In this document: piece by piece, positions 1 to 8,445 of the stretch
How the letters are laid out: every line of letters starts with the position of its first letter
How positions within the stretch are numbered: the first letter of the stretch is position 1
Source of the DNA: Pollutimonas sp035515055
GTDB taxonomy: Bacteria; Pseudomonadota; Gammaproteobacteria; Burkholderiales; Burkholderiaceae_B
Length of the DNA: 37,869 nt
Assembly: GCA_035515055.1 (NCBI GenBank)
Contig: DATJBV010000006.1
Location: 1-37,869, forward strand
Direction of reading: 5' to 3'
Program-made: the position numbers and the translations under genes
Notes under the pieces: model-generated
Database searches by the model: none
What the model saw: the letters and a program-made list of their open reading frames with translations, nothing else
Told to the model about the DNA's origin: nothing

Positions 1-2
1 TG

Positions 3-701
3 GCTATTGCCTTGGCGATCTTGCTGTCGTGGGCGGTGGGCCAGATCTTCGTGCGGCAAATCGGCAAGGCGTTCGCCATCCTTACCTTGGCGTTCAGCCA
101 GGTGCTTTACGCCCTGGTGTTCGTTTTTTCCGACCACACGGGCGGCGAGGACGGGCTGCAAGGCGTCCCAATTCCTACCTTGTTCGGGTTCGACGTCGCC
201 GATCCAAGGGTCTGGTATTGGCTGCTATATGCCTCCTTGCTTGCGTCGCTTTACCTGGCGCTACATATCCGGCGAACGCCGTTGGGCAAGGCGTGGCTGG
301 GCATACGCGAAAACACTGAGCGCGCCTACTTCATTGGCCTTAACGTCACGCTGCTCAAGCTGCTTTCGTATATGTTTTCGGCGGCCATGGCAGCATTCGC
401 GGGCAGCTTGTTCGTGCTTTTCAATGGCGCGACCTCGCCGGAAATTCTTCACTGGTTCGAGTCGGGCAAGATACTCATGTACGTCGTGCTGGGTGGCATC
501 GGCACTATCGTCGGCCCCGCGCTGGGTGCGGTGGTATTTACCTTCGCCGAGCATTACATCAGCAGCCATACCGACGCGTGGCTGATCTATTTCGGCGCCC
601 TTTTCGTGGTGATCGTCATCGTGGCGCCCGGCGGCATCTTCGGGCTGCTGCGACCGGTCTGGGAACGCCTGACGCAGCGCAATGAACGAGGTGCGCCATG
701 A
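3..701 (+). CDS. livM: HAAT-family ABC transporter permease, LivM type (5' end outside window)
   Basis: Inner-membrane permease of a branched-chain-amino-acid-type ABC importer. The reading frame is open to the first base, so the N-terminus lies upstream of the window. The visible 230 or so residues hold several hydrophobic spans, a LivM-like stretch (FAILTLAFSQ followed by a GGEDGL turn), and a cytoplasmic coupling segment (PLGKAWLGIRENTERA) that resembles the ABC-ATPase docking loop of this family. A glycine-rich LGGIGTIVGPALGA segment near the C-terminus is also typical. The stop overlaps the livG start by 4 nt (ATGA), so the two are translationally coupled. The partner permease (LivH) should lie upstream. 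The substrate is not fixed by sequence: the family carries amino acids, but also aromatic and other carboxylates, and the neighbouring CoA-dependent genes favour an organic acid. Confidence 0.9.
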   Translation, partial: AIALAILLSWAVGQIFVRQIGKAFAILTLAFSQVLYALVFVFSDHTGGEDGLQGVPIPTLFGFDVADPRVWYWLLYASLLASLYLALHIRRTPLGKAWLGIRENTERAYFIGLNVTLLKLLSYMFSAAMAAFAGSLFVLFNGATSPEILHWFESGKILMYVVLGGIGTIVGPALGAVVFTFAEHYISSHTDAWLIYFGALFVVIVIVAPGGIFGLLRPVWERLTQRNERGAP

Positions 702-1450
702 TCTTGCAGACCAACGACTTATCGAAGAATTTTGGCGGCTTGAAGGCCGTATCGAATGTATCTTTGCAAATAAAGGAAAACGCCATCCATTCGATTCTAG
801 GTCCGAATGGCGCGGGCAAGACCACGTTGTTCAACCTGATCACCGGCGCCATCGCGCCCGCCACGGGCACTGTCCACTTCGACGGCAAGGAAGTCACCGG
901 TTGGTCGCCCGACAAATTGGCCGCCATCGGCGTCGTACGCACGTTTCAACGGACCAGCATTTTCCGCCGCCTCTCTGTGCTCGAGAACGTATCGCTGGCC
1001 ATACGCTCACGCCGCGGCCTGAACTACAAGATACGGGTCTCCCGCGACGTCGATGACAGTGTGAAGGAAGAAGCGCTCAAGTGCCTGCATGACGTGGGCC
1101 TGGACAAACACGACGGCATCATGGCCGACAAGCTCGCTCATGGCTACCAGCGCGCCCTCGACATCGCCATAGGCCTGGCCTTGAAGCCCAAGCTCATCCT
1201 GATGGATGAACCGTTGGCCGGCATGGCCCGCGGCGACCGCGAAGGCATTGCCAGGTTGGTCCTCAAGCTGCGCGACGAGCTTGGCCTGACCATAGTGATC
1301 GTGGAACACGACGTCGGCATGGTGATGAAACTGTCCGACACGATCACCGTCATGCAGCACGGGCGCATCATCGCCGAGGGCGCGCCCGAGGCCATACGCG
1401 AAGACGAGAATGTAAAAAAGGCCTATCTTCATGGGAGCTTTGCGACATGA
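698..1450 (+). CDS. livG: HAAT-family ABC transporter ATP-binding protein, LivG type
   Basis: Cytoplasmic ATPase of the branched-chain-type importer, 250 aa, the usual LivG length. Visible motifs are Walker A GPNGAGKT (residues 35-42), Q-loop Gln84 in RTFQRT, Walker B LILMDEP (167-172) and the switch histidine His204 in VEHD. The signature motif reads LAHGYQR (147-152) rather than the more usual L-S/A-Y-G-Q-Q, a mild departure that is probably tolerated. The C-terminal extension after the H-loop is typical of LivG. The ATG start overlaps the livM stop by 4 nt, and the TGA stop overlaps the livF start by 4 nt. It should pair with LivF as a heterodimer. Confidence 0.93.
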   Translation: MILQTNDLSKNFGGLKAVSNVSLQIKENAIHSILGPNGAGKTTLFNLITGAIAPATGTVHFDGKEVTGWSPDKLAAIGVVRTFQRTSIFRRLSVLENVSLAIRSRRGLNYKIRVSRDVDDSVKEEALKCLHDVGLDKHDGIMADKLAHGYQRALDIAIGLALKPKLILMDEPLAGMARGDREGIARLVLKLRDELGLTIVIVEHDVGMVMKLSDTITVMQHGRIIAEGAPEAIREDENVKKAYLHGSFAT

Positions 1451-2154
1451 GCAATGTCCTCGAGCTCGAGCGCGTCTCGGCATTTTATGGTTCCAGCCAA
1501 ATCCTGCAAGAGTTATCGCTGCGGGTCGAGCAGGGCAAAGTCGCTTGTTTGCTGGGCTTGAATGGCATGGGCAAGACCACCACCTTGCGCGCCATCATGG
1601 GCCTGGTCGACCGGGTGGTAGGCAATATCAGTCTTAATGGCACGCCGTTGACAGGGCGCACGCACCGCCGGGCCCGCATGGGCGTCACCCTGGTGCCCGA
1701 AGATCGCAAAGTGTTTGCGAGCCTCACGGTGCAGGAAAACATGACCGTCGCCATGCACGCCACCGGCAAGCGCAACGACTTCAGCATCGCGGACGCCACG
1801 CGCCTGTTTCCGCGCCTGCAGGAAAGATTGGAGCAAAAAGCGGGAACGCTCAGCGGGGGCGAGCAGCAAATGCTCGTCGTCGCGCGCGCCATGTTGGCGA
1901 ACCCATCATATATCCTGCTCGATGAACCCACCGAGGGCTTGGCGCCGGAATATGTGGACGCCATCAAAAGCGCCATCGACGCCGCCCGCGAGCGCAACAT
2001 CGGCATCGTGCTGGTGGAGCAGAGCCTGCCGCTGGCAATGGCCGTGGGCGACGATTTCTACGTCGTCGAAAACGGACAAGTCGTCTTCAATCAGGACCGC
2101 GAGGCGGCATTGCGCGACCCGGCGGTCATCGCCACTATGCTCACGGTGGAGTAA
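1447..2154 (+). CDS. livF: HAAT-family ABC transporter ATP-binding protein, LivF type
   Basis: Second ATPase of the importer, 235 aa. It shows Walker A GLNGMGKT (37-44), a canonical signature LSGGEQ (135-140) and Walker B ILLDEP (156-161). At the switch position it has Gln192 (VEQS) instead of His, which is a normal LivF trait. The start overlaps livG by 4 nt. The next gene begins 5 nt after the stop, so transport and catabolic genes are on one transcript. Confidence 0.93.
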   Translation: MSNVLELERVSAFYGSSQILQELSLRVEQGKVACLLGLNGMGKTTTLRAIMGLVDRVVGNISLNGTPLTGRTHRRARMGVTLVPEDRKVFASLTVQENMTVAMHATGKRNDFSIADATRLFPRLQERLEQKAGTLSGGEQQMLVVARAMLANPSYILLDEPTEGLAPEYVDAIKSAIDAARERNIGIVLVEQSLPLAMAVGDDFYVVENGQVVFNQDREAALRDPAVIATMLTVE

Positions 2155-2159
2155 GAGCC

Positions 2160-2921
2160 ATGGCCTCGATTCAAACCAGCCGCGATGATGGCGTACTCAT
2201 CCTGACCATTAGCAACGAAGCCCGGCGGAACGCGTTCACTCATCAAATGACCCGCGAACTGGGCATGCTGCTGCGGGCAGCCGAAGACGATGCCGCCGTG
2301 AAATGCATCGTCATTACAGGCGCCGGAGACATTGCCTTCTCTAGCGGCCACGACTTGCGCGAAATGCTCGATGACCGGGACAACGCCTCCGATCCGCGGG
2401 CCAATGCGCCCTTCCTGATGCCCGCCACGATGGCGACGCCCACGATTGCCGCCATTAACGGCTATGCGTTCGCCGCCGGCTTCATCCTGTCGATTTCCTG
2501 CGATTTGCGCATCTGCGCCGAGAACGCCAGCTTCAGCGCGCCGGGCGCGCGCATCGGCTTGCTGCCCATCGGCGGCCAGCTCAGCCGATTGCCCATGCTC
2601 ATGCCGCGCGGCATCGCTCACGACATGTTGATTTCCTGCAGGGAAATGAAGGCCGACGAAGCGCATCGTATCGGCTTCGCCAATCGCCTGGCAGGCAAGG
2701 GACAAGCATTATCGGCCTCGCTCGATGTCGCCAGGGCCATTGCAGCCAATTCGTCCACCGTCATCGCGTCGATAAAAGCGGGGCTGGAGATCTTTGCCAC
2801 CGATGGCGCCAGCGCCGCGGCGAACTATGAGTGGGAGGCCGGCCGGCGGCTGCAAGGCGCCCCCGATGCCGATGAAGGCATGCGCGCCTTCCTGGAAAAG
2901 CGCGCCCCTCGATTTAGGTAA
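2160..2921 (+). CDS. Enoyl-CoA hydratase/isomerase (crotonase) family protein with altered active site
   Basis: Crotonase-fold protein of 253 aa, presumably acting on an acyl-CoA made by the synthetase encoded next. The oxyanion-hole regions are recognisable: GAGDIAFSSGHDL (about 54-66) and INGYAFAAGF (99-108). Aligning by eye with rat mitochondrial enoyl-CoA hydratase, the first catalytic glutamate (Glu144) falls on Gly129 in SAPGARIG, and the second (Glu164) on Asp155 in IAHDML. It is therefore unlikely to be a standard two-glutamate hydratase. Isomerase, thioesterase, lyase or another crotonase chemistry is possible. The start ATG is 5 nt after livF. A second crotonase at 8446-9267 in the same operon keeps both glutamates. 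Confidence 0.85.
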   Translation: MASIQTSRDDGVLILTISNEARRNAFTHQMTRELGMLLRAAEDDAAVKCIVITGAGDIAFSSGHDLREMLDDRDNASDPRANAPFLMPATMATPTIAAINGYAFAAGFILSISCDLRICAENASFSAPGARIGLLPIGGQLSRLPMLMPRGIAHDMLISCREMKADEAHRIGFANRLAGKGQALSASLDVARAIAANSSTVIASIKAGLEIFATDGASAAANYEWEAGRRLQGAPDADEGMRAFLEKRAPRFR

Positions 2922-2955
2922 GTCGCCTTAATTTTTGCAAGTGGAGCATACAAGA

Positions 2956-5100
2956 ATGAGAACAGAAATCGAATCCAAAAGTTTATTGCAACGCTATGGG
3001 TTTATCACCACGAATCCTAGCCTGGCTACCGATGCCGCCGGCGCCAAGGCCATTGCCAATTGCCTGCGCGGCCCCTTCGCGATGAAGATCGTCTCGGTCG
3101 ATATCGTTCATAAGGCGGCGGCGGGCGGCGTGCGTCTTGGCGTCACCGGCGAGCAAGCGGAACAGGTCTATGCTGAAATTATCCAGGCATGCCGGGCATC
3201 GAGCCCCGACGCAACGGTGGATGGCGTGCTGCTCGAAGAAATGGTCACGGGCGGGGTGGAAGTATTCCTCGGCGCCCGCGTCGACCCGCACTATGGCGGC
3301 GTCGTCCTCCTGGGCCTGGGCGGATCGAACGTGGAGCAAGGCCTACCGCCCGTGGCCGCATTGACGCCCATTACCGAAGAACGCGCCCGCTGCATGATAG
3401 CGAACGCCGTCGAGGCAAGGATGGCTCAAAAACTCGGCCCGGCGGCGAAGGAAAAGCTTGTCCAATACGTGATGGCGGTGGCGGGCCCCGATGGCATGCT
3501 GGCCCAAGGCGCCATCAGCGAGCTCGACATCAATCCCATTATCGTGAAAGGCGATCAGTGCATTGTGGTCGACGCTGTCGCGCAGGATTTGGCCGACCAT
3601 CAACTTGCCCTCGTGCGGTCACGCGCTCAAGTCCACGAGTCTATTGCCGAGCGCAAGGCTGGGCTGGGAGGAATGAACGCCTTGTTCGACCCCGCGTCCA
3701 TCGCCTTTATCGGCGCATCGACAGCGCCCAATAAGCTGGGCTACCGCAGCATCAAGAATTTGCTCGATTTCGGCTATGCCGGAAAGCTCTACCCCATCCA
3801 TCCTAAAGCGGACGAGATCTGCGGCCTGAAAGCCTACCCGTCTATCGAACATATCCCAGGGCCTGTCGACCGAGCCTATATCGCCGTGGGCGCCGACGCC
3901 GTACCGGACATGCTGGCGCAATGCGCGAAAAAAGGCGTGAAAGTGGTGCAAGTCCTGACGGCGGGTTTCACCGAATGGTCGGGAGAAGACGCATCCCGGG
4001 GCCGCGAGCTGGAGGCCGAAATACAGGCCGTACTCGCGGGTACCGATATGCGCATGGTCGGCCCCAACTGCATAGGCACGTTCTCGGCTACCAGCCGGAT
4101 GGCCATGGGCGCGGCGCGCTACAGCCCGACCCACGCGAAAGGCATCACCTTCATCTCGCAAAGCGGAACTTTCGCCGGCGATGTGGTCCGCCGCGCGCAG
4201 GTTCAGGGCATACCCGTTGCACGCGTGCTGTCCGCGGGCAATTGCTCCGATCTTGACCTCGTCGACTACCTGCTTTTCTGCGAAGACGATCCGGCGACGA
4301 CACTCACTGCGTTCTACGCTGAATCCATACGCGATCCTGGCTTGTTTTTTCGCGCCGCCCAGAAAGCCCGCAAACCCATTGTCCTGCTTAAGGGCGGCAC
4401 GACCGAGCAAGGCCTGGCCGCGGCCAGCAGCCATACCGCCGCACTGGCAACCAACAAGGCGTTGTGGGACGCCGCCATCAAACAGGCCGGCATACTGCAG
4501 GTCGACAGCATCGACGACTTGATGGATGCCTTATTGATCCAAAGCGCCCACGCCACGCTGGCCGGCAACCGTCTGGGCATATTCGGCTCGGGAGGCGGCG
4601 TCAGCGTCACGTCGAGCGACGCCGCGTCGCGGGCCGGCATGCGGATTCCATCGCTCACCCCCGCGACAGGCGAGGCGCTCCAACGCTTCGGCGTTCCAGG
4701 CACGAGCGTTGCCAATCCCATCGACATCCCCGTATGGGGCCTGCGCGATGGCAACCGCCTCATCCTTGCCGACATTATCAATTTACTGAAAGCCGACCCT
4801 AACCTAGACAGCCTCATCGTCTATATCGAAATGGGGTCCATCATGGACTTCGCTGACGACGAAGCCGACGGTAAGCGCCAGCTCGAGGAAATCTGCGCGT
4901 CAGTAGCGCAAGCGAGCAGCGCGGGCCCGAAAGTCAGTCTTGCGCTTCGTAGCACGGGCGACCAGACGCAAGAGGACTTCGTCAGGGAACAGCGCGTCAA
5001 GCTGCTGGGATCGGGGATTGCCGTCTTCTCCTCCACGGCCAGGGCCGTGCGCGCCCATGCCAAATTGTATGAACTATCGTCCAAGCAAAGTAGAGGCTGA
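2956..5100 (+). CDS. Acyl-CoA synthetase (ADP/NDP-forming), fused beta-alpha subunits
   Basis: Activates a carboxylate to its CoA thioester with ATP, giving ADP and phosphate (acetate--CoA ligase, ADP-forming, superfamily). The 714-aa protein begins with an ATP-grasp domain (about 1-215) that includes the hallmark ELDINPI at 189-195. It continues with a CoA-binding Rossmann domain (about 240-370, starting FDPASIAFIGAS) and succinyl-CoA-ligase-like domains to the end. His493 in SSHTAAL sits where the phosphohistidine of the superfamily is expected. SQSG (401-404) and VGPNCIG (368-374) are also family motifs. An in-frame TTG at 2935 would add seven residues, but the ATG at 2956 has a GGAG 9 nt upstream and is preferred. 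The ATP-grasp-first order is the reverse of the alpha-beta order of Pat/YfiQ-type fusions. The true acid substrate is unknown. Confidence 0.88.
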   Translation: MRTEIESKSLLQRYGFITTNPSLATDAAGAKAIANCLRGPFAMKIVSVDIVHKAAAGGVRLGVTGEQAEQVYAEIIQACRASSPDATVDGVLLEEMVTGGVEVFLGARVDPHYGGVVLLGLGGSNVEQGLPPVAALTPITEERARCMIANAVEARMAQKLGPAAKEKLVQYVMAVAGPDGMLAQGAISELDINPIIVKGDQCIVVDAVAQDLADHQLALVRSRAQVHESIAERKAGLGGMNALFDPASIAFIGASTAPNKLGYRSIKNLLDFGYAGKLYPIHPKADEICGLKAYPSIEHIPGPVDRAYIAVGADAVPDMLAQCAKKGVKVVQVLTAGFTEWSGEDASRGRELEAEIQAVLAGTDMRMVGPNCIGTFSATSRMAMGAARYSPTHAKGITFISQSGTFAGDVVRRAQVQGIPVARVLSAGNCSDLDLVDYLLFCEDDPATTLTAFYAESIRDPGLFFRAAQKARKPIVLLKGGTTEQGLAAASSHTAALATNKALWDAAIKQAGILQVDSIDDLMDALLIQSAHATLAGNRLGIFGSGGGVSVTSSDAASRAGMRIPSLTPATGEALQRFGVPGTSVANPIDIPVWGLRDGNRLILADIINLLKADPNLDSLIVYIEMGSIMDFADDEADGKRQLEEICASVAQASSAGPKVSLALRSTGDQTQEDFVREQRVKLLGSGIAVFSSTARAVRAHAKLYELSSKQSRG

Positions 5101-5101
5101 A

Positions 5102-5872
5102 GTGAGAAACGAACTTAGCGCTGAGCAAGCCAAATGGCTATTGGCGGCTTTTGGCGATCCCGCCAAGGTCACTTGGACCCTGCCCGAGCAAATCGCCAAC
5201 CGACTGGGCGCGGACATTATTCGGGGCGTGTTCGTGCCAGGCCAGCCGCTAATGGAAGTCATGTTGGCCGAAACGTATTTTCATGTCAGCCGCGGCCCGG
5301 TGCGCGAGGCCTTGCGCATCCTGGAAAGCGAAGGCCTGGTCCAGATCCGGCCGCGCCGAGGCGCCATCGTCGCCGAATTGTCGGCCTCCGACATCAAGGA
5401 AATATTCAGCGTGCGCGCGGTGCTGTACGGCTTTGTCGTTTCGGAGTTGGCAAAGAACCGCACGGATAGCATTCTTGCCGAGCTTCACCACAGCACACGG
5501 GCCATCACCACCGCTCTTGATCAGAATAATGTGGACGAGTTCATCGCGACAATATACCGCCTCAGCATGTACCTGCCTGAAGTCGCCGGCAATAGCTACG
5601 CCAGGAAAATCATCGTGTCGCTCGGTCGCCAAACCCTGGTCACGACGCGCAAGGTCATGCTCAATAAAGAAAATTGCCGCATGTGGCTGGGCAACTGGAA
5701 ACGCCTGGTCAAGGCCATCGAGCAACGCGATCCCCGCGCGGGCGACGAGGCTGGCCGCAAGCTCGTACACGACGTTTACGAATGCACGATGAAAATGCTT
5801 CAGGCGCCTCCCGCCCCAACTGCGGATATCAACAATCATCAACCGGCCCCCGCGGGGGCCATCAACCCGTAA
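5102..5872 (+). CDS. GntR-family transcriptional regulator (FCD-type)
   Basis: Likely local, effector-responsive repressor of the surrounding operon. The N-terminal winged HTH (about residues 20-85) contains the GntR pattern QIANRLGADIIRGVFVPG, then VSRGPVREALRILESEGLV and the wing RPRRGAIVAEL. The rest is a helical C-terminal domain of FCD type (SDIKEIFSVRAVLYGFV). The start is uncertain. GTG at 5102 follows an AGAGG at about 6 nt and begins 1 nt after the synthetase stop, giving 256 aa. An in-frame ATG at 5069 would overlap the synthetase by 32 nt and add eleven residues. The last codons contain a perfect 16-nt GC palindrome (see 5845-5860). A regulator in mid-operon implies autoregulation. 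Effectors of FCD regulators are usually carboxylates or acyl-CoAs. Confidence 0.9.
   Translation: MRNELSAEQAKWLLAAFGDPAKVTWTLPEQIANRLGADIIRGVFVPGQPLMEVMLAETYFHVSRGPVREALRILESEGLVQIRPRRGAIVAELSASDIKEIFSVRAVLYGFVVSELAKNRTDSILAELHHSTRAITTALDQNNVDEFIATIYRLSMYLPEVAGNSYARKIIVSLGRQTLVTTRKVMLNKENCRMWLGNWKRLVKAIEQRDPRAGDEAGRKLVHDVYECTMKMLQAPPAPTADINNHQPAPAGAINP
5845..5860 (+). other. Perfect GC palindrome at the 3' end of the GntR gene
   Basis: Sixteen nucleotides (GGCCCCCGCGGGGGCC) form a perfect palindrome that can fold as a six-pair GC hairpin with a CGCG loop. It ends 13 nt before the end of the GntR gene. No T-run follows, so it is not a classic intrinsic terminator. It could slow polymerase, protect the upstream mRNA from 3' decay, or lower expression of the downstream half of the operon. 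The function is inference only. Confidence 0.5.
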
Positions 5873-5930
5873 CCCCCTGGACCCTCGAATATGTAAGGCA
5901 GCATCCCCACCCCCGACTCTGGAGACAAAC

Positions 5931-7163
5931 ATGGTATTCACCTCATCACCAAGAATGAAATATCCCTGGCAACATGCCGTTGCCGCCCTCGGCATGGCAT
6001 TGGCGCTGCAGGCCGGCCCAGCGCTGGCTGCCGCCGACGATGTCGTTATTGGCGTGTTTGTCCCGACGACCGGGGGCCTGGCGCCACTAGGCATCGATAT
6101 GAAAAACGGCTATGAACTGGCCGTCAAGAACGCACCGACAGTCAAGAATCAAAAAGTCAGGCTGGTCATTGAGGACAGCCAGGCAAACGCCGCGGTGGGC
6201 TTGAAAAAGGCGCAGAAACTGGTGCTCCAGGACAAATCGAAATTACTGATAGGCGGTGCCAGCAGCGCCGTGGTATTGGGCATAAACGCCCAGGCCGCGC
6301 GCCTGAACGTCCCGCTGGTTACGACAAATTCACAAGCGGTGCAAACCACGGGCGACCAGTGCAGCAAGTACTTGTTCCGCACCAACCCGAACGACGCCAT
6401 GGTGGGCAAGGCGAATGCCTTGCTTATGCAGAAACGGCCAGAGCTGCTTCAGAAAAAATGGTTCGTGGTGTTTCACGATTTCGTATGGGGCCAAAGCAAT
6501 AAGGCGGAATTTGCGAAGATTCCGGGCATCAACATCGTAGGCGAAGCCGGCCGCTCCATGGGCACGGCCGATTGGTCCAGCGCCATTTCCCAAATCCAGG
6601 CCAGCGGCGCCGATGCCGTCTATCTTGCACTGGCCGTGGGCGACGACATGCCCGGCTTCATACGGCAGGCGCGCAGCTTCGGCATGGAGCAATTCATGCT
6701 TGCGCCCCTGGGCATGCCCGATTCCATGCTTCAGGCACTGGGCGAGAACGGCGTCGGCATGATCTCGGGCGGCCTCTTCGCTTCGTGGATGCTGCAAGAT
6801 CAAAGTCCGGAAATGGCGCGGTTCGTGAAAGAATATGTGGCTGACTACGGCATGGTGCCCGGCCCCCAGGCCATCCAGGCCTACGCCGGCATGCGGCTTA
6901 CGCTGGCCGCCATGGAGAACGCCGCCTCGTTGTCCACCAAAGACATCATCAGCGCCCTGGAAACCACGTCGGTGGATACCGTGATCGGCAAGCTGGCCAT
7001 CCGCAAGGAAGACCACCAAGGCATGGTACCCACGTATTTGTCGGAGGCCATAAAACTGCCCCAACCGCAGTACGGAACGGGCATCGCCTGGAAGGTGCTT
7101 GAAACTCTGCCCTGGGATGCCATCAAGACCCCGTTGGCCGAAACCGGCTGCAAAGGACTCTAG
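5931..7163 (+). CDS. ABC transporter substrate-binding protein, LivK/leucine-binding type
   Basis: Periplasmic binding protein (type I fold, Peripla_BP_6 type) that should deliver ligand to the LivM/LivG/LivF transporter. The 410-aa precursor has a signal peptide: a basic start (RMKYPW), a hydrophobic core (VAALGMALALQAG) and an Ala-X-Ala-type cleavage region near residues 31-35. The mature protein opens DDVVIGVFVPTTGGLAPLG, the usual first strand of this family. The ATG at 5931 has GGAG 6 nt upstream. An in-frame ATG at 5955 would still keep the signal core but lacks such a site. It is separated from livMGF by the catabolic genes, which is unusual but common in catabolic HAAT clusters of Burkholderiales. 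The next gene starts immediately after its stop. Confidence 0.92.
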   Translation: MVFTSSPRMKYPWQHAVAALGMALALQAGPALAAADDVVIGVFVPTTGGLAPLGIDMKNGYELAVKNAPTVKNQKVRLVIEDSQANAAVGLKKAQKLVLQDKSKLLIGGASSAVVLGINAQAARLNVPLVTTNSQAVQTTGDQCSKYLFRTNPNDAMVGKANALLMQKRPELLQKKWFVVFHDFVWGQSNKAEFAKIPGINIVGEAGRSMGTADWSSAISQIQASGADAVYLALAVGDDMPGFIRQARSFGMEQFMLAPLGMPDSMLQALGENGVGMISGGLFASWMLQDQSPEMARFVKEYVADYGMVPGPQAIQAYAGMRLTLAAMENAASLSTKDIISALETTSVDTVIGKLAIRKEDHQGMVPTYLSEAIKLPQPQYGTGIAWKVLETLPWDAIKTPLAETGCKGL

Positions 7164-8411
7164 TTGCCTGCCGGCACGCATCCCCGCGCGTCTGGCTGGA
7201 CACATGCCGCACGCAGGAAGCCGCTATCCATCACGCTTATCATCCTTTGCCAGGTAGCGTGCATGACATTGTGGTTTTCTGCCTCGGCGGCCGTGCCCAA
7301 TCTTATCGAGACCGGCCAGATCACCGGCGAGCGCGGCTCATTGCTCACTGGCGCCGTCCAGATCGGATTCGTTTTCGGCACGCTGGCCAGCGCCTTCCTG
7401 GGGCTTGCCGACCGTTTCGATCCGCGCCGCGTGTTTTCGGTTGCGGCTGTTCTGGGCAGCGCCGTCAACGCCCTAATCCTCGTGGTCGGATTCAATGACC
7501 CCTGGACCCTGCCCCTGCGTTTCCTTACTGGCGCGCTCATGGCGGGCATCTATCCGGTGGGCATGAAAATGGCCGCCGGCTGGGCGGAACGCAACATGGG
7601 CCTGATGATCGGCGCCCTGGTCGGCGCCGTAACGCTGGGCTCGGCCCTGCCCCACTTGTTTACGTCGCTGAGCGACTTGGACTGGCGCACGGTAATCAGC
7701 GCGGCGTCCATCAGCACGCTATTGGGCGCGGGAGGCATCCTGCTGATCGGGCTCGGCCCCGCACACCGAAAGGCGGGCCGCTTCCGCCCGGTGCACGTCG
7801 TCGCCATGCTGCGCCGGCGTTCCGTACTCTTGGCCAACGGCGGCTATCTCGGCCATATGTGGGAACTCTATGCCATGTGGACATGGATAGGCGCCTTCCT
7901 GGCTTGGGGACTGGGGCAAGGCGACGGCGCCGCCATAGGGCCCGATCCGGCCCTTCTGACTTTCTTTGTCGTGGCCAGCGGCGCCCTGGGATGCCTGGCC
8001 GCCGGCGCACTGGCCGACCGCTACGGCAGGACCATGACAACGATGACCGCCATGGCCGTCAGCGGCAGTTGTGCCGCCATCATCGGCCTGACTCCCGGCG
8101 TGGGCCCATGGGTAATGTTGACCGTTGCCATGATCTGGGGCATCAGCATCGTTGCCGACTCCGCTCAGTTTTCCGCCGCGATCGCCGAATTATCCGAACC
8201 CGAGCTGGTCGGAAGCATGCTTACCGTGCAGACATGCCTGGGCTTCCTGCTTACCACGATCGGCATCCAGCTCGTCCCCATCATGGTCGACTGGCTTTCC
8301 TGGCGATTTGCCTTTGTCTTCCTGTCCATCGGCCCGTTCCTGGGCGTCTTGTCAATGTGGCGGCTGCGCCATCAACCCGACGCGGTGCGTCTGGCCAATG
8401 GCCGCCGTTAG
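7164..8411 (+). CDS. MFS transporter
   Basis: Inner-membrane major facilitator, 415 aa, with about 12 hydrophobic segments. After TM2 there is a typical MFS loop (GLADRFDPRRVF), and the central loop is followed by ADRYGRTM, the repeat of that motif in the second half. The only plausible in-frame start near the first helix is the TTG at 7164, directly after the binding-protein stop. It is served by AAAGGA about 6 nt upstream, inside the previous gene. It probably imports the same substrate class or exports an intermediate; the substrate cannot be read from sequence. It is one of two MFS genes in this operon. Confidence 0.88.
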   Translation: MPAGTHPRASGWTHAARRKPLSITLIILCQVACMTLWFSASAAVPNLIETGQITGERGSLLTGAVQIGFVFGTLASAFLGLADRFDPRRVFSVAAVLGSAVNALILVVGFNDPWTLPLRFLTGALMAGIYPVGMKMAAGWAERNMGLMIGALVGAVTLGSALPHLFTSLSDLDWRTVISAASISTLLGAGGILLIGLGPAHRKAGRFRPVHVVAMLRRRSVLLANGGYLGHMWELYAMWTWIGAFLAWGLGQGDGAAIGPDPALLTFFVVASGALGCLAAGALADRYGRTMTTMTAMAVSGSCAAIIGLTPGVGPWVMLTVAMIWGISIVADSAQFSAAIAELSEPELVGSMLTVQTCLGFLLTTIGIQLVPIMVDWLSWRFAFVFLSIGPFLGVLSMWRLRHQPDAVRLANGRR

Positions 8412-8445
8412 TTTCCACCGACCCCATTAAACGCCGGAGAATTGC

